Below the pieces are notes generated by a model that was not told the DNA's origin, did no database searches, and saw nothing but the letters and a program-made list of their open reading frames with translations. 64,000 nucleotides of DNA from Arcticibacter pallidicorallinus. Its GTDB lineage: Bacteria; Bacteroidota; Bacteroidia; Sphingobacteriales; Sphingobacteriaceae. This document shows positions 1-8,291 of the stretch, in pieces. A program made the translations under genes and the position numbers. Location of the stretch: NCBI RefSeq assembly GCF_003002875.1, contig NZ_PVTH01000004.1:310001-374000 (forward strand), given 5' to 3'. How positions within the stretch are numbered: the first letter of the stretch is position 1; each line of letters starts with the position of its first letter.

Positions 1-617
1 GCAAGATATAAAACTGCCGCGCCACCACATATCAAACCACCATAGAATGTCAATCCACTAAAAGCAATCAGGCCGCCTATCGGGTCGCGCATAAACTCAT
101 CGAAGTATTCCAGGTTGTGGAAGATCTTCGCACCTAGAAAACCCCATACAGCTGCCCAAACGATCAGCGTGCTCATATATTGGTAAGGGTGCACAACCTC
201 TTCTACTACACGAGGTTTCGCAAGCTGAACCTTCTTTTTATCGTTGAAAGCCATGAAAGCAAACGCTACCGCGACGATAACGCCGCCAAAAAAGCTGCCT
301 CTGCCAGACAAAATAAAGCTTTGAGGATCGTTTACAAATTCGCTGTAATTAAATACAGCATCGATGATCTTATAACCTAGCAAAAAGCCAAACAGACCGT
401 TAACGACCATTTCTGAGGTTGAAGCAGGCTCGCCAATAGTAACTTTTCTTTTAAAAGGATAAACGAGTCCCAGTTTCTCTTTTCTCTTCAGCTCTTCGCT
501 AAAGGCCCAGTAGCCGGCCATAAAGGCAAGTGCCACGAAGAAGCCAAACGTTTGGATGGGAAGCGGAATATTCAGTCCGGTAAGATACTCTATCAGATGC
601 GAGAGGTTAGGAAACAT
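1..617 (-). CDS. lgt: Prolipoprotein diacylglyceryl transferase-like membrane protein (Lgt family), 3' end missing
   Basis: The frame opens with ATG at 617 and runs off the left edge without a stop, giving 205 N-terminal residues. Several hydrophobic stretches are visible: roughly residues 20-37, 73-87, 109-124, 148-163 and 180 to the end. Near the visible end is the motif GLTFYGGLI, which matches the GL(S/A)FHGGL signature of Lgt, the inner-membrane enzyme that transfers diacylglycerol from phosphatidylglycerol to the lipobox cysteine of prolipoproteins. The loop after the second membrane segment is longer than in E. coli Lgt, as is common in Bacteroidota members of the family. The gene is separated from the downstream minus-strand genes only by position, with mtaB starting upstream of it at 1967. 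The catalytic His of E. coli Lgt appears as Tyr in the motif, so activity as a true Lgt is likely but not certain. Confidence 0.75.
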   Translation of the reverse strand, partial: MFPNLSHLIEYLTGLNIPLPIQTFGFFVALAFMAGYWAFSEELKRKEKLGLVYPFKRKVTIGEPASTSEMVVNGLFGFLLGYKIIDAVFNYSEFVNDPQSFILSGRGSFFGGVIVAVAFAFMAFNDKKKVQLAKPRVVEEVVHPYQYMSTLIVWAAVWGFLGAKIFHNLEYFDEFMRDPIGGLIAFSGLTFYGGLICGGAAVLYL

Positions 618-644
618 GGTTGATTATGAAATGAATAATGAAAT

Positions 645-1967
645 TTAATGAATCAATACTTCAGCTGCTGGCTCTGCTATTTCCACGTCACCATCATCTG
701 CCACTGAAGTTAGCAGAACCTGCCTTGTTTCATTTACCAGCAGCGGATCAAATTTAACCTTAACCCTGACATAGTTAGACGTAAAACCGTGCATGTAACC
801 GTCTTTCTGATCCGCTTCAAACAATACTGCTTGGTTACTGCCCAGTTGATTTGTATAAAATGCCCTTCTTTTTTTATCCGACAAGATGTGAAGCATTTTG
901 CTTCTATCCGCTCTTTGTGAACCAGGTACTGTACCAGGCATTTCGGCCGCAGGGGTATTCTCCCGCTCCGAATAGGTGAACACATGGAGATAGGATATAT
1001 CCAGGCCGTTGATGAAATTATAAGTGTCGAGAAAATCTTCTCTCGTCTCACCCGGGAAACCGACTATCACGTCCACACCAATACAGCAGTGAGGCATGAT
1101 CGCCTTTATAGCTGCAACTTTTTCCTGGTATAATTCCCGCTTATAACGCCTGCGCATCAGACCCAGGATCTTATTGCTGCCAGACTGCAACGGAATATGA
1201 AAATGAGGCACGAAACGCTTAGAGTTCGCCACAAATCGAATAATCTCTTCCGTCAGCAAATTCGGTTCAATAGACGATATCCGGATTCTGTCAATACCCT
1301 CCACTTCGTCAAGTGCCTTAACGAGATCAAAGAATTTATCTTCGCGTGAACCATCACGGATACCGAAGTCGCCAATATTGACGCCCGTCAAAACGATCTC
1401 TTTTACACCAGAAGCAGCGATGGCCTGGGCCTGAGAGATAACGCTTTCGATCGTATCACTTCTGCTGGAACCTCTTGCCAGAGGGATAGTACAAAACGTA
1501 CAGGAATAATCGCATCCATCCTGAACCTTTAAAAAGGTACGCGTACGGTCGCCATATGAAAATGAAGGCACAAATTGATTTGCTTCAACAATCGGCTGAT
1601 TATAAACTATCGTCTTAGGCTGTTTAGTTAAGTCGGTGAGATACTCAATAATGCGAAACTTTTCAGCTGCCCCAAGAACCAGATCAACACCCGGAATTTC
1701 AGATATTTCTGCGGGTTTAAGCTGAGCATAGCAGCCTACGATGACGATGTATGCGTTAGGCGACTGTTTAAGAGCCTCCTTTACAACTTTGCGGCATTTC
1801 TTATCCGCATTATCAGTAACGGAACAAGTATTTATAAGAAAAACATCCGGCGTTTCTGTAAAACCAACCGTCTGAAATCCTGCCTCACTGAATAATCTTC
1901 CTATTGTCGAAGTTTCAGAATAATTAAGTTTACAACCCAGCGTGTAAAATGCAACTTTTCTGCTCAT
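645..1967 (-). CDS. mtaB: tRNA t6A37 C2-methylthiotransferase MtaB
   Basis: This radical-SAM methylthiotransferase converts N6-threonylcarbamoyladenosine at position 37 of tRNA into its 2-methylthio form (ms2t6A). Counting from the ATG at 1967, the N-terminal domain has the three cluster cysteines C12 (TLGCKLN), C48 (INTCSVT) and C79 (VVGCYAQ). The radical-SAM motif C152-x3-C156-x2-C159 follows. The C-terminal about 70 residues fit a TRAM RNA-binding domain. At 440 residues the length is normal. A longer frame could begin at 2012, but it would overlap the 3' end of ubiX, and the extra residues are unlike the family, so 1967 is preferred. It lies immediately downstream of ubiX on the same strand and is probably co-transcribed with it, though the functions are unrelated. 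Confidence 0.93.
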   Translation of the reverse strand: MSRKVAFYTLGCKLNYSETSTIGRLFSEAGFQTVGFTETPDVFLINTCSVTDNADKKCRKVVKEALKQSPNAYIVIVGCYAQLKPAEISEIPGVDLVLGAAEKFRIIEYLTDLTKQPKTIVYNQPIVEANQFVPSFSYGDRTRTFLKVQDGCDYSCTFCTIPLARGSSRSDTIESVISQAQAIAASGVKEIVLTGVNIGDFGIRDGSREDKFFDLVKALDEVEGIDRIRISSIEPNLLTEEIIRFVANSKRFVPHFHIPLQSGSNKILGLMRRRYKRELYQEKVAAIKAIMPHCCIGVDVIVGFPGETREDFLDTYNFINGLDISYLHVFTYSERENTPAAEMPGTVPGSQRADRSKMLHILSDKKRRAFYTNQLGSNQAVLFEADQKDGYMHGFTSNYVRVKVKFDPLLVNETRQVLLTSVADDGDVEIAEPAAEVLIH

Positions 1968-1999
1968 AATCAAGGGGCAAAGATAGTTATTTTTAATAT

Positions 2000-2563
2000 T
2001 TACTCGCCCCATCGAAAAGAAGAAACTTCCAGGTCAGCCAGATCAAGTACCCTATCGACCACCGTGGCTGCGAGCTCCTCAAACGACTTTGGCAAACTAT
2101 AAAAAGAAGGGGTAGCCGGACATACAATTGCACCTGCCTCTGTAACCACTTTCATATTCTGAATATGTATCAGGCTCAGAGGCGTATCGCGTGTAACAAG
2201 GATCAATTTACGACGTTCCTTCAACATCACGTCTGCTGCCCGGGTAGTAAGGTCATTTGATATTCCGGAAGCAACACGGGCAAGCGTACCCATGGAGCAA
2301 GGACAAATGATCATGGTATCATACTTGGCAGATCCGGAAGCAAATGGCGCACTAAAATCTGTTTTAGAATATATTTTAAAAGGATAATCTTTATAACTCT
2401 GATTCTGCAGTTCAAACTCCCATACCTGCAGGGCATTGTCCGACATGATCAGCCCCACCTCCAGATCCGGGCGCTGCAGTCCAACCAGCTTGTCAAGCAA
2501 CACTTTCGCATAAATTGCACCGCTGGCGCCAGTTATAGCTATTACAACTTTTCTCTTCATCAT
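2000..2563 (-). CDS. ubiX: Flavin prenyltransferase UbiX
   Basis: UbiX joins a dimethylallyl group to FMN to make prenylated FMN, the cofactor of UbiD-type decarboxylases (for example in ubiquinone or menaquinone-related and aromatic acid metabolism). The 187-residue length matches the flavoprotein family. The N-terminal TGASGAIYA stretch is the FMN-binding signature. The central PCSMGTLARVASGISNDL segment and the late TRDTPLSLIHIQNM segment are typical family motifs. No ubiD is visible in the window. The gene begins at ATG 2563 (a second ATG follows directly) and leads into mtaB with a short spacer. Confidence 0.93.
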   Translation of the reverse strand: MMKRKVVIAITGASGAIYAKVLLDKLVGLQRPDLEVGLIMSDNALQVWEFELQNQSYKDYPFKIYSKTDFSAPFASGSAKYDTMIICPCSMGTLARVASGISNDLTTRAADVMLKERRKLILVTRDTPLSLIHIQNMKVVTEAGAIVCPATPSFYSLPKSFEELAATVVDRVLDLADLEVSSFRWGE

Positions 2564-2605
2564 GATTACTCAACAAATAAGTATACTAGTGGTTGTAAAT
2601 AAAAA

Positions 2606-2631
2606 AGGGTCGAATACAAGTATTCGACCCT
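2606..2631 (-). terminator. Rho-independent terminator downstream of the YycJ-like gene
   Basis: A perfect 12-bp inverted repeat (agggtcgaatac at 2606-2617, partner at 2620-2631) is followed on the minus strand by six T residues (A run at 2601-2606). It lies between the minus-strand gene ending at 2863 and ubiX starting at 2563, so it should stop transcription of the former. A second, shorter hairpin (7-bp arms, 2651-2669) lies just upstream on that strand. The rest of 2564-2862 is AT-rich and I see nothing else in it. Confidence 0.75.
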
Positions 2632-2862
2632 ACATCTACCTATGAAAAACATGCCCTTTGAGAGGGCATACAAATATAGTTATAAGCTCAACATTCCCAA
2701 AATATTTAACAGGATTTACATATAAAATTCACTTTCAAGACAACTGACTGATAGACAGTTAATTTAAAATTAAAAAAATATAAAACATCGACACCTGAAG
2801 ATTGTTTATAACAGTTAGCGCCTCACCAAACCGCCACATTATCTTTCAAAGCTCCCTGGCTT

Positions 2863-3696
2863 TTAAAACAAACTGTATTGAGCCAGTTCATGTCTTGTCC
2901 GCTGACCTGTCTCTAAAGAAGCTTTCTTAACCTCTCCTATCCGAAATATCTGAGATTCATTATATCTGGATGCGATGATAACCTGCGTTTCTCCGGCATG
3001 CTCGCTGAACAAATTATGGACGAGATCCGGACAATTATTATCTTTCGACAGATGTGATAACAGAACGTGACTTAAAGACGGCGCCCGATGATTCAGGAAG
3101 AGATCGAGTGCCTCCCGATTGGATAAATGCCCCCTTCCACTTCTGATACGATTCTTCAGATAATATGGATACTTTCCTTTGCTAAGCATCTCTTCATCAT
3201 AATTCGCTTCTAAAAAGACGGCGTCGCACATATTAAAATATTTAACGACCTGCTCGCAGGCCCGCCCGATGTCGGTCATCACTCCAACGGTCACAGTACC
3301 CGATCTGACAATGAAGCTATGTGGATCGCAAGCATCATGATATTTTGGAAAAGACGTTATCTCCATTCCCCCTATTCTCACAGGCTGGTTGGCATCATAT
3401 CGTCTTACGAGCTCTTTCTGAACATCCACACATCCGTTATAGATCATCGTCTGGTTCAGATACACAGGAATCTGATATTTTCTGGAGATTACCGCGATGC
3501 CTTTTATATGATCCGTGTGTTCATGCGAAACGAAAATGGCTCTTATTGAACGAATGGAAATACCCAGGCGTGATATTCGGGCTTCGGTTTCCTTACATGA
3601 AAGGCCGGCATCTATGAAGATCCCATCGGTTTGATCGCCGACGTAATAACAATTGCCGTTACTACCAGAATTAAGAGACGCGATTGATACCGACAT
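2863..3696 (-). CDS. Metallo-beta-lactamase-fold hydrolase, YycJ/WalJ-like
   Basis: This 277-residue protein belongs to the single-domain MBL family that includes YycJ (WalJ) of Firmicutes, a predicted exonuclease or nucleic-acid hydrolase. The metal-binding signature SHEHTDH is at residues 57-63 (H58, H60, D62, H63). A further Asp (GVMTDIG) and His (LSHLSKDN region) complete the expected ligand set. There is no signal peptide, so it is cytoplasmic. The gene stands alone, with a strong terminator after it and a repeat-rich spacer before it. The exact substrate cannot be read from the sequence; the family is often annotated only as MBL-fold metallo-hydrolase. Confidence 0.88.
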   Translation of the reverse strand: MSVSIASLNSGSNGNCYYVGDQTDGIFIDAGLSCKETEARISRLGISIRSIRAIFVSHEHTDHIKGIAVISRKYQIPVYLNQTMIYNGCVDVQKELVRRYDANQPVRIGGMEITSFPKYHDACDPHSFIVRSGTVTVGVMTDIGRACEQVVKYFNMCDAVFLEANYDEEMLSKGKYPYYLKNRIRSGRGHLSNREALDLFLNHRAPSLSHVLLSHLSKDNNCPDLVHNLFSEHAGETQVIIASRYNESQIFRIGEVKKASLETGQRTRHELAQYSLF

Positions 3697-3865
3697 AATT
3701 ATTTTGCTGCAAAAATACTAAATGTTTTAGTTCCTTGCATAGAAAAGATACTATATGCTGAATTAAGTTATCAATCTTTGGATATGTTTTTTTATCGGCG
3801 GATATGGCCCGCTCATCAGCTCGTGGTCTGCTAGTGGATAGCCGGAGGTTGTCACCACACTGCAG

Positions 3866-3951
3866 CCACATTAAGGCCACGGTGAGGCCACGTTTTGCCG
3901 GAAAAAGGTGGCCTCACTGTGGCCTCAATGTGGCCTCACCGTGGCCTCATC
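3866..3951. repeat. 11-bp tandem repeat (GTGGCCTCAnn x4) with inverted copies forming a long hairpin
   Basis: Four near-identical 11-bp units beginning GTGGCCTCA run from 3908 to 3951. An inverted arm at 3866-3891 pairs with 3908-3933 in 24 of 26 positions, leaving a 16-nt loop (3892-3907). The element sits in the 425-bp spacer 3697-4121 between two minus-strand genes. It is much richer in G and C than the AT-rich DNA around it. The open frame that crosses it is a by-product of the repeats, not a gene. The rest of the spacer holds the terminator at 4074-4101 and otherwise nothing I recognise. Confidence 0.8.
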
Positions 3952-4073
3952 CACCAATTGGGCACAAGCAAACTACCAGCAGATCAACAGCCGATCAACA
4001 AGGAATTAACAATAAATTAACAGCAAGCCAGCGGCTCTTCTACCCATGCTTATTAGTGCCTAGAAACCAAAAA

Positions 4074-4101
4074 AGGGTGATCATGACTAATGATCCACCC
4101 T
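4074..4101 (-). terminator. Rho-independent terminator of the YqhD-like gene
   Basis: A 10/11-bp stem (left arm 4074-4083, right arm 4091-4101, one bulged base) is followed on the minus strand by a run of six T (A run at 4069-4074). It starts about 20 bp after the stop of the minus-strand dehydrogenase at 4122, the right place and orientation for its terminator. Confidence 0.7.
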
Positions 4102-4121
4102 CGTTAATACAGCATCTTATC

Positions 4122-5282
4122 CTAATAGCTCATCTCAATAATCTTCTCCACATCCGAAGGAGCCAGCGCTTTATGTTCACCTAATCGGGTCCAGCCACGC
4201 GCAGTAAACCGTTTGGCTATCGTCTGTGCGGTTCCCTCGTAGCTTTCTGTGTAATCAGATAGTTTAGTTTTAATATCCATAGACTGGAAAAACTCCTCGG
4301 TTTTTTGAATTGCTATGACCGCTTTTTCTTCAAGCGTCCCTTCTTTCACATCCCAAACACGCTCTGCATATTGAGCAAGCTTCGCTTTTTTCGCTTCGAA
4401 ATTATAGCGATAGTGACTAGGCGCGACGATCGCAAGGGTACGGGCATGATCGATTCCAAACAAGGCCGTCAGCTCATGTCCCATAGAATGGACGGCCCAG
4501 TCTGTAGGCACCCCCTTCTGAATAAGGCCATTCAGAGCCATGGTACAACACCACATAAAGTTGGAAGCTGCTTCATAGTCTGACGGATCTTTAATGACCC
4601 GCGGACCCACCTCTATCAGCGTCTGCATGATACTTTCTGAAAACCTGTCTTGCAGAAAAGCTCCCGCGGGATAGGTCATATACTGTTCCAGCACGTGAGT
4701 GTACGCATCGGTAATTCCATTGACAAGCTGACGCTCTGGCAAAGAACTGACCACCTGAGGATCGAGAACCGAAAACTCAGGGAAGAGACCCGGACCACCC
4801 ATTCCCAGCTTTTCCTGCGTTTCCGCACGAGTGATCACTGCGCCAGAATTCATTTCAGACCCGGTGGCAGGAATCGTCAAGACCGTTCCAAAGGGCATAC
4901 CTTTTTCCGTGCGGATACTTTTAGTCAGTATATCCCAGGGATTCCTTCCTTCATAAAGAGCCGCTGATGAAAGAAACTTAGTGCCATCTATCACAGAGCC
5001 GCCACCAACGGCAAGTAAATAGGTAATATTCTCCTCTTTGATCACCTTCAGAGCCTGAAGCAAAACCTCATATTCCGGATTCGCAGGAATCCCGCCAAAT
5101 TCGAGAAATTGAAAATCTTTGAGTGCTTCCTTCACTTGCTCATAGATACCGTTATTCTTGATGCTTCCGCCACCGTAAAGCAGCAGAACCTTAGAATCGG
5201 CAGGAATTTCTTTAGCAATGTTCTTTATTTTACCTTTTCCAAAGATAATCTTCGTCGGGTTTTTATATTCAAAGTCTAGCAT
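4122..5282 (-). CDS. yqhD: Iron-containing alcohol dehydrogenase, YqhD-like NADPH-dependent aldehyde reductase
   Basis: The enzyme reduces aldehydes to alcohols using NADPH and is probably a detoxifying or fermentative reductase in the cytoplasm. At 386 residues it aligns along its whole length with what I remember of E. coli YqhD. Shared features are the YGGGS nucleotide-binding turn (36-40), AVGGGSVIDGTKF (91-103), the IPATGSE segment (137-143), and metal ligands at the equivalent positions D192, H196, H265 and H279. The start ATG at 5282 gives the normal N-terminus. The gene is monocistronic by spacing, with a terminator after it. Assignment to the YqhD/BdhA subfamily of Fe-ADHs is firm, but the natural substrate is unknown. 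Confidence 0.88.
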   Translation of the reverse strand: MLDFEYKNPTKIIFGKGKIKNIAKEIPADSKVLLLYGGGSIKNNGIYEQVKEALKDFQFLEFGGIPANPEYEVLLQALKVIKEENITYLLAVGGGSVIDGTKFLSSAALYEGRNPWDILTKSIRTEKGMPFGTVLTIPATGSEMNSGAVITRAETQEKLGMGGPGLFPEFSVLDPQVVSSLPERQLVNGITDAYTHVLEQYMTYPAGAFLQDRFSESIMQTLIEVGPRVIKDPSDYEAASNFMWCCTMALNGLIQKGVPTDWAVHSMGHELTALFGIDHARTLAIVAPSHYRYNFEAKKAKLAQYAERVWDVKEGTLEEKAVIAIQKTEEFFQSMDIKTKLSDYTESYEGTAQTIAKRFTARGWTRLGEHKALAPSDVEKIIEMSY

Positions 5283-5435
5283 TGTGTATAGATTAAGTTG
5301 AAGATTTGTATCCTCTATTACGTCAATGGTAAGACTTTATGGTTTGTTTTACAAGAATTGGATAAGGTTTGACATTCAACTTACATGCTATGGAGTACCG
5401 TCGCCGTTCATTACGGCTCCGGAACCAATTTGAGA

Positions 5436-6530
5436 TCAGCGAACCACCACGTCCCAGACTTTTGCTCGCCTGTCCTCACCTCTCGGTCCCTTAATATAAA
5501 GGGTCACTACATATTTCCCACGGTTTTTGTATCGATGAACCGGATTTTGCTCTGTGGAGCTTGTCTGGTCGCCGAAGTCCCATCTCCAGGACTGAATTTC
5601 GCCGTACGACTCATCTTTAAAAGCAACGCTTCGCTCCTCCGAATTTAAGATCTTAAATGACCAGTTTGCTTCTAAAGGCCTCCTGAATCTGCTTTCAAGA
5701 GGCATCAATTTGAATGGTAGGCTATAAGATGCATTGCCGTACATAGTATGCTCTTTGGATAGGTTCCAGAACCCATTATGACTCTTGGCATCGACATCGT
5801 CGTAGTCGATCACGGCCCAGCACAGACCGATATTTTTGTTTTCAGTTAAGACTGACTCTACAGCTCTCGACGGACCTTCGGCACCAGCGTAATCGAATGG
5901 TGTGATCCAGAATTCCATCGTAAGCTTTCCTTTCTGACCGGGCTTGAAATTAAAGTCATACGCCGCATTGGCGTAGGGTAGCTCTTTAATCCATGGCTGA
6001 CTACCCCATACAAGGGTCCAGTCTTTGCCAACTGCGGGAGTAAAGATGTGGTAGTTTTGAGCATGAACTCCGTGGAAACTGAAGTATGCGTCTAGCGAAT
6101 CCAGCGATTTATTAGGATGAAAGCGATCGATGAAAGGGCCACCGGACTGATCAGCATCTACGATAAGCTCAAAAGTATCATTATGAAGACCCGGATGACT
6201 AAAATCCCAGTAATCATCGTATGCCTCGTAGAGAAAATAAAGTCTGTTCAAGCCATTCACCCATGCAACCTTCACTTTCACATCAAGATTCCGCTGATCA
6301 GCATTGTTATGCTTCTTGCTATCGTCCCACAACTGGTCCATTCCCACGGTGTAGCTATGGGGCACGAGATCCCAGTCGCCCGACTTACCGTCGATGACCG
6401 GGATCTTATCCGCAGGAAACTGAAACACCTTGAATTCCCTGGTTTCATCCTGGGCCAGAAGCGTCGTCGCTCCCTGAAAAAGGATCAGTCCTAACATCAA
6501 CAGACCTGAAGATAGCTTGTTCCAGCACAT
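5436..6530 (-). CDS. Secreted CBM9-like (DOMON-type) sugar-binding protein with C-terminal PKD domain
   Basis: Residues 1-26 are a signal peptide ending in LLAQ. Residues about 30-270 read like a family-9 carbohydrate-binding fold: an opening IDGKSGDWDLVP, then VAWVNGLNRLYFLYEAYDD and a DTFELIVDADQSGG segment. The last about 75 residues are a PKD domain with the classic WDFGD core followed by PVHRYKNRGKYVVTL. No catalytic residues are recognisable, so it probably binds glycan outside the cell. It is the last of three closely spaced minus-strand genes with the GH43 enzyme (43 bp away) and the pectin methylesterase, which implies a role in plant cell-wall polysaccharide capture. The ligand is not known. 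Confidence 0.75.
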   Translation of the reverse strand: MCWNKLSSGLLMLGLILFQGATTLLAQDETREFKVFQFPADKIPVIDGKSGDWDLVPHSYTVGMDQLWDDSKKHNNADQRNLDVKVKVAWVNGLNRLYFLYEAYDDYWDFSHPGLHNDTFELIVDADQSGGPFIDRFHPNKSLDSLDAYFSFHGVHAQNYHIFTPAVGKDWTLVWGSQPWIKELPYANAAYDFNFKPGQKGKLTMEFWITPFDYAGAEGPSRAVESVLTENKNIGLCWAVIDYDDVDAKSHNGFWNLSKEHTMYGNASYSLPFKLMPLESRFRRPLEANWSFKILNSEERSVAFKDESYGEIQSWRWDFGDQTSSTEQNPVHRYKNRGKYVVTLYIKGPRGEDRRAKVWDVVVR

Positions 6531-6573
6531 ATATTCGTTACGAGGATCTAAGGATTAATCAGACTACTTGCTC

Positions 6574-8223
6574 TTACTTAAGTGGCTCTACCCTGAACCA
6601 GTCATAATCGCCCCAGCCCGAATCATTAATTTGAGTCTGGCGTGTAGCAAAAAGTCCCAGCTTTGCTCCAATCCATTGACCTGGCGTTGCCTGAAATTCG
6701 GCTCCTGCCGGCGTAAAAGATTTCCCATCTGTGCTGTAACTGAATCGGCACTTCGCCCCCGCAGACATGCTCACCCGCAAATAAAGCTCGCCATTCTTAA
6801 GTTTGGTGATCACCGTTTCTTTTTCAGTGCCTCCTTTATTCGCTTTGTCGCAGACACTATAAACCAGATATAGTCCATCCTTTTTATTCATCAAACTGAG
6901 GGCCGCATAGCTTTGACCCATCACAACGAGGCCCGTACGTTCATTTTCGATTTTTTCATTCGGCTTGAAGCTAACCTTTGTGGTGGCCATGAATTCATCT
7001 GCCGGAGTTTTCTGCATCAGGACATTCGGCACATCCCAAAGACTTTTAGCGCCTTCGGGAATCTGATGAGTATATAATTTAAGGGTCCCCTTCGAAACAT
7101 CCATAAATGACCAGGTTGCCTGCGGATTTGCCTGCCATTGCCACTGTAAGCCTAACTTGCGATCATTGAATTCGTCACTTTCCGCCGGAGTGGCGATGGG
7201 ATAAGATTTGCCGACGTTAGGCTTTTTGTAGCTCATCACCGGATCTCCCGATCCATCACCGTCATTATCTACGCCGATAACCGGCCAGTCATTAATCCAC
7301 TTCATCGGTTGCAGGTGCACCACCCGGCCATAAGCGTCTTTATCCTGGAAGTGCAGGAACCAGTCCTCGCCTTTTTGAGTATCAACCCATGCACCCTGGT
7401 GAGGACCGTTTACCGTGGTTTTCCCCTGAGCCATCACAACCTTACGCTCATAAGGTCCGTAAATATGCTTTGACCGTAGCACCAACTGCCAGCCAGTTGA
7501 TACACCGCCCGCCGGAGCGAACATATAGTAGTATCCGTTACGTCTGTACATTTTAGGTCCTTCAACAGTTGGATCTAATTCATGCCCGTCATATACAATC
7601 ACACCTTCATCTATCGCCTTGGTACCATCAGCATTCAGCTCCTTTATAGCCAGCACACTCTTTATTCCGGCACGACTCCCTGCATACGCATAGGCCAGAT
7701 AAACCTTTCCGTCTTCATCCCAAAGCGGGCAAGGGTCTATCAATCCCTTTCCAGGCGCTACGAGTATGGGATCTGACCAGGGCCCGGCAGCATCTTTTGC
7801 CTTGGTGAGGTAAATGCCAAAATCGGGATCGGGATAGTAAATGTAAAACTCGTTTTTATGATAACGGATAGCCGGAGCCCATACGCCATTTCCATGCTGG
7901 GTTTTTTCGAAGTGTTCAAACGGCGGCTGACGCTTCAAAGCATGCGTTAAGATGGTCCAGTTTACCAGGTCTTTTGAATGTAAAACGGGAAGTCCAGGCA
8001 CAGCATCGAAACTCGAAGCAACCATATAAAAATCGTCGCCTACCCTTACCGCATCAGGGTCGGAGTAGTCGGCGTTTAGAATTGGATTCTTGTAGGTTCC
8101 ATTTCCCTGATCTGCCACCCAGACCTTGGAAATACCCTTTCCGGTTCCTGGTGTTTGAGCGCTCAGGCTCCATCCGTTTAAGATCAAAAAACTAAATAAA
8201 AGTGACTTCTTTAAATCGTTCAT
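6574..8223 (-). CDS. Secreted glycoside hydrolase family 43 protein (beta-xylosidase/alpha-L-arabinofuranosidase type)
   Basis: The first about 22 residues are a signal peptide (cleavage near SLSAQ). The five-bladed propeller begins at about residue 45 with NPILNADYSDPD, where D55 is the likely catalytic base. D163 (GLIDPCP) is the pKa modulator and E221 (TVEGPKM) the general acid, so all three GH43 residues are in place. Residues about 345-549 form a beta-sandwich of the type found at the C-terminus of GH43 xylosidases. The 549-residue length is normal for this architecture. It should release arabinose, xylose or galactose units from hemicellulose or pectin side chains. GH43 is highly diverse, so the exact specificity cannot be stated. 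It lies between the CBM9/PKD gene and the pectinesterase gene on the same strand. Confidence 0.87.
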   Translation of the reverse strand: MNDLKKSLLFSFLILNGWSLSAQTPGTGKGISKVWVADQGNGTYKNPILNADYSDPDAVRVGDDFYMVASSFDAVPGLPVLHSKDLVNWTILTHALKRQPPFEHFEKTQHGNGVWAPAIRYHKNEFYIYYPDPDFGIYLTKAKDAAGPWSDPILVAPGKGLIDPCPLWDEDGKVYLAYAYAGSRAGIKSVLAIKELNADGTKAIDEGVIVYDGHELDPTVEGPKMYRRNGYYYMFAPAGGVSTGWQLVLRSKHIYGPYERKVVMAQGKTTVNGPHQGAWVDTQKGEDWFLHFQDKDAYGRVVHLQPMKWINDWPVIGVDNDGDGSGDPVMSYKKPNVGKSYPIATPAESDEFNDRKLGLQWQWQANPQATWSFMDVSKGTLKLYTHQIPEGAKSLWDVPNVLMQKTPADEFMATTKVSFKPNEKIENERTGLVVMGQSYAALSLMNKKDGLYLVYSVCDKANKGGTEKETVITKLKNGELYLRVSMSAGAKCRFSYSTDGKSFTPAGAEFQATPGQWIGAKLGLFATRQTQINDSGWGDYDWFRVEPLK

Positions 8224-8291
8224 GTGTCTAAGTACTAACGTTGTTATAAGTATTCAGCTCGTGTAATCTGCTGAGACAAGGAAAAGACTGA

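Noticed and set aside
734-1051. Minus-strand open frame inside mtaB
   Set aside because: It is a shadow in another frame of a well-supported gene with all family motifs.
3804-4184. Plus-strand open frame of 126 codons across the repeat region
   Set aside because: It owes its length to the 11-bp repeats and overlaps the end of the YqhD-like gene; its protein has no family-like features.
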